From Fen-549 sp964636655 (GTDB taxonomy: Bacteria; Actinomycetota; Thermoleophilia; Gaiellales; Gaiellaceae), in NCBI GenBank assembly GCA_964636655.1, contig CAZWTK010000047.1:1-11907 (forward strand): a stretch of DNA of 11,907 nucleotides. The letters run 5' to 3'. The notes under the pieces are model-generated. The model did no database searches. It was not told the DNA's origin and saw only the letters and a list, made by a program, of their open reading frames with translations. The translations under genes were made by a program, and so were the position numbers. Shown one piece after another: positions 11,707 through 11,907 of the stretch (position 1 is its first letter; every line of letters begins with the position of its first letter).

Positions 11707-11833
11707 ACTTCCGCCGGCGTACCAGCGGCGCGGGTCGTCGCGCCTGCGGCGCTTGTAACTCGCCTGCTCCTTGACACGAGCCGGGCTGGCCGTAGTTGCG
11801 GTCAGTGTTCGAGGCGTGAGCGCCGGGGGACGG
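11675..11833 (-). repeat. Dispersed hairpin element, copy E (overlaps a gene end)
   Basis: Reverse-oriented copy. In plus coordinates: terminal palindrome with arms CCGGCG 11675-11680 and CGCCGG 11712-11717, and a nested stem GGCCTGC 11687-11693 with GCGGGCC 11697-11703 (loop GAA), which matches the nested design of copy B; the inner hairpin GCGCC 11740-11744 with GGCGC 11748-11752; the CTGCTCC block of hairpin one at 11764-11770; and the far-end block ending in CGCCGGGGGACGG at 11821-11833, which matches copy C. The outer stem of the two-tier hairpin is only partly paired here. The LacI-like coding sequence ends at 11706, inside the palindrome. tRNA-Ala begins 49 bases beyond the element. 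Confidence 0.75.
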
Positions 11834-11864
11834 TGTGAGTGCCGAGGAGATTGTTTGACGGCGC

Positions 11865-11870
11865 TAGACT
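11865..11870 (+). promoter_or_regulatory. Candidate -10 of tRNA-Ala
   Basis: TAGACT ends eleven bases before the first base of the tRNA. A TTGACG at 11855-11860 is too close to act as its -35. The assignment rests on position and on the hexamer, the same one as before serS. Confidence 0.4.
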
Positions 11871-11881
11871 GTTGGCTTCGC

Positions 11882-11907
11882 GGGGCTATAGCTCAGTTGG
11901 GAGAGCG
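11882..11907 (+). tRNA. tRNA-Ala, 5' part, cut by window end
   Basis: The last 26 bases read GGGGCTATAGCTCAGTTGGG then AGAGCG: the 5' acceptor strand, TA linker and D arm of an elongator tRNA. This opening is typical of bacterial tRNA-Ala. The anticodon lies outside the window, so the isoacceptor, and strictly the amino acid, is not proven. Confidence 0.8.

Overview
The window is GC-rich, dense bacterial DNA. The protein set, the strong GC preference at third codon positions, many genes that start right behind a TANNNT -10 hexamer with no ribosome binding site, and a stand-alone AICAR transformylase behind a ZTP riboswitch together suggest an actinobacterium, perhaps Thermoleophilia-like. The class is my inference. 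A run of exactly 100 N (169-268), flanked by the same 55 bases on both sides, shows a draft assembly broken at a repeat.

Layout. 1-1116: no protein gene that I trust; assembly gap, repeat copies and tRNA-Ser(GCU) on the minus strand. 1117-1845 (-): uncharacterised protein with a nuclease-like EIQ block and a C-terminal winged-helix-like region. 2054-2347 (-): a lone GroES-like protein, divergent from fabF (2455-3687, +). 3688-4023: a C-rich tract and a ZTP riboswitch in front of the AICAR transformylase gene (4024-5205, +). 5377-6054 (-): a HAD phosphatase. 6146-7081 (-): a secreted protein of unknown function. 7082-7449: a tandem array of small hairpins with T-tracts. 7450-7536 (-): tRNA-Ser(UGA), then serS (7780-8997, -) and a Cof-type HAD phosphatase (9047-9892, -). 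9914-10600 (+): a metallo-beta-lactamase-fold hydrolase, divergent from the HAD gene across only 21 bp. 10705-11706 (+): a LacI-type sensor domain without its DNA-binding domain. 11882 to the end: the 5' part of tRNA-Ala.

The signal that ordinary annotation would miss is a dispersed intergenic element of about 165 bp. I find seven copies or part copies, in both orientations (1-105, 269-323, 438-601, 805-972, 1921-2051, 7541-7645, 11675-11833). Each fuller copy carries ordered hairpins: GCTCC-NNN-GGAGC; a two-tier hairpin with an outer CGAGTC/GACTCG and an inner GCGCC/GGCGC stem; and a terminal palindrome of the CCGGCGAAA..TTTCGCCGG type. Loops vary while stems hold, and in one copy the outer stem is replaced by the fully paired AGTTGAG/CTCAACT. 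Pairing, not only sequence, therefore seems to be conserved. Copies sit next to tRNA genes and gene 3' ends, and one supplies the last codons and the stop of the LacI-like gene. I know of no named family matching it.

Functionally the genes are housekeeping: fatty acid elongation (fabF), purine synthesis under ZTP control, serine tRNA charging (serS with two tRNA-Ser genes), chaperonin function and several hydrolases. They do not form one pathway; most look singly transcribed.
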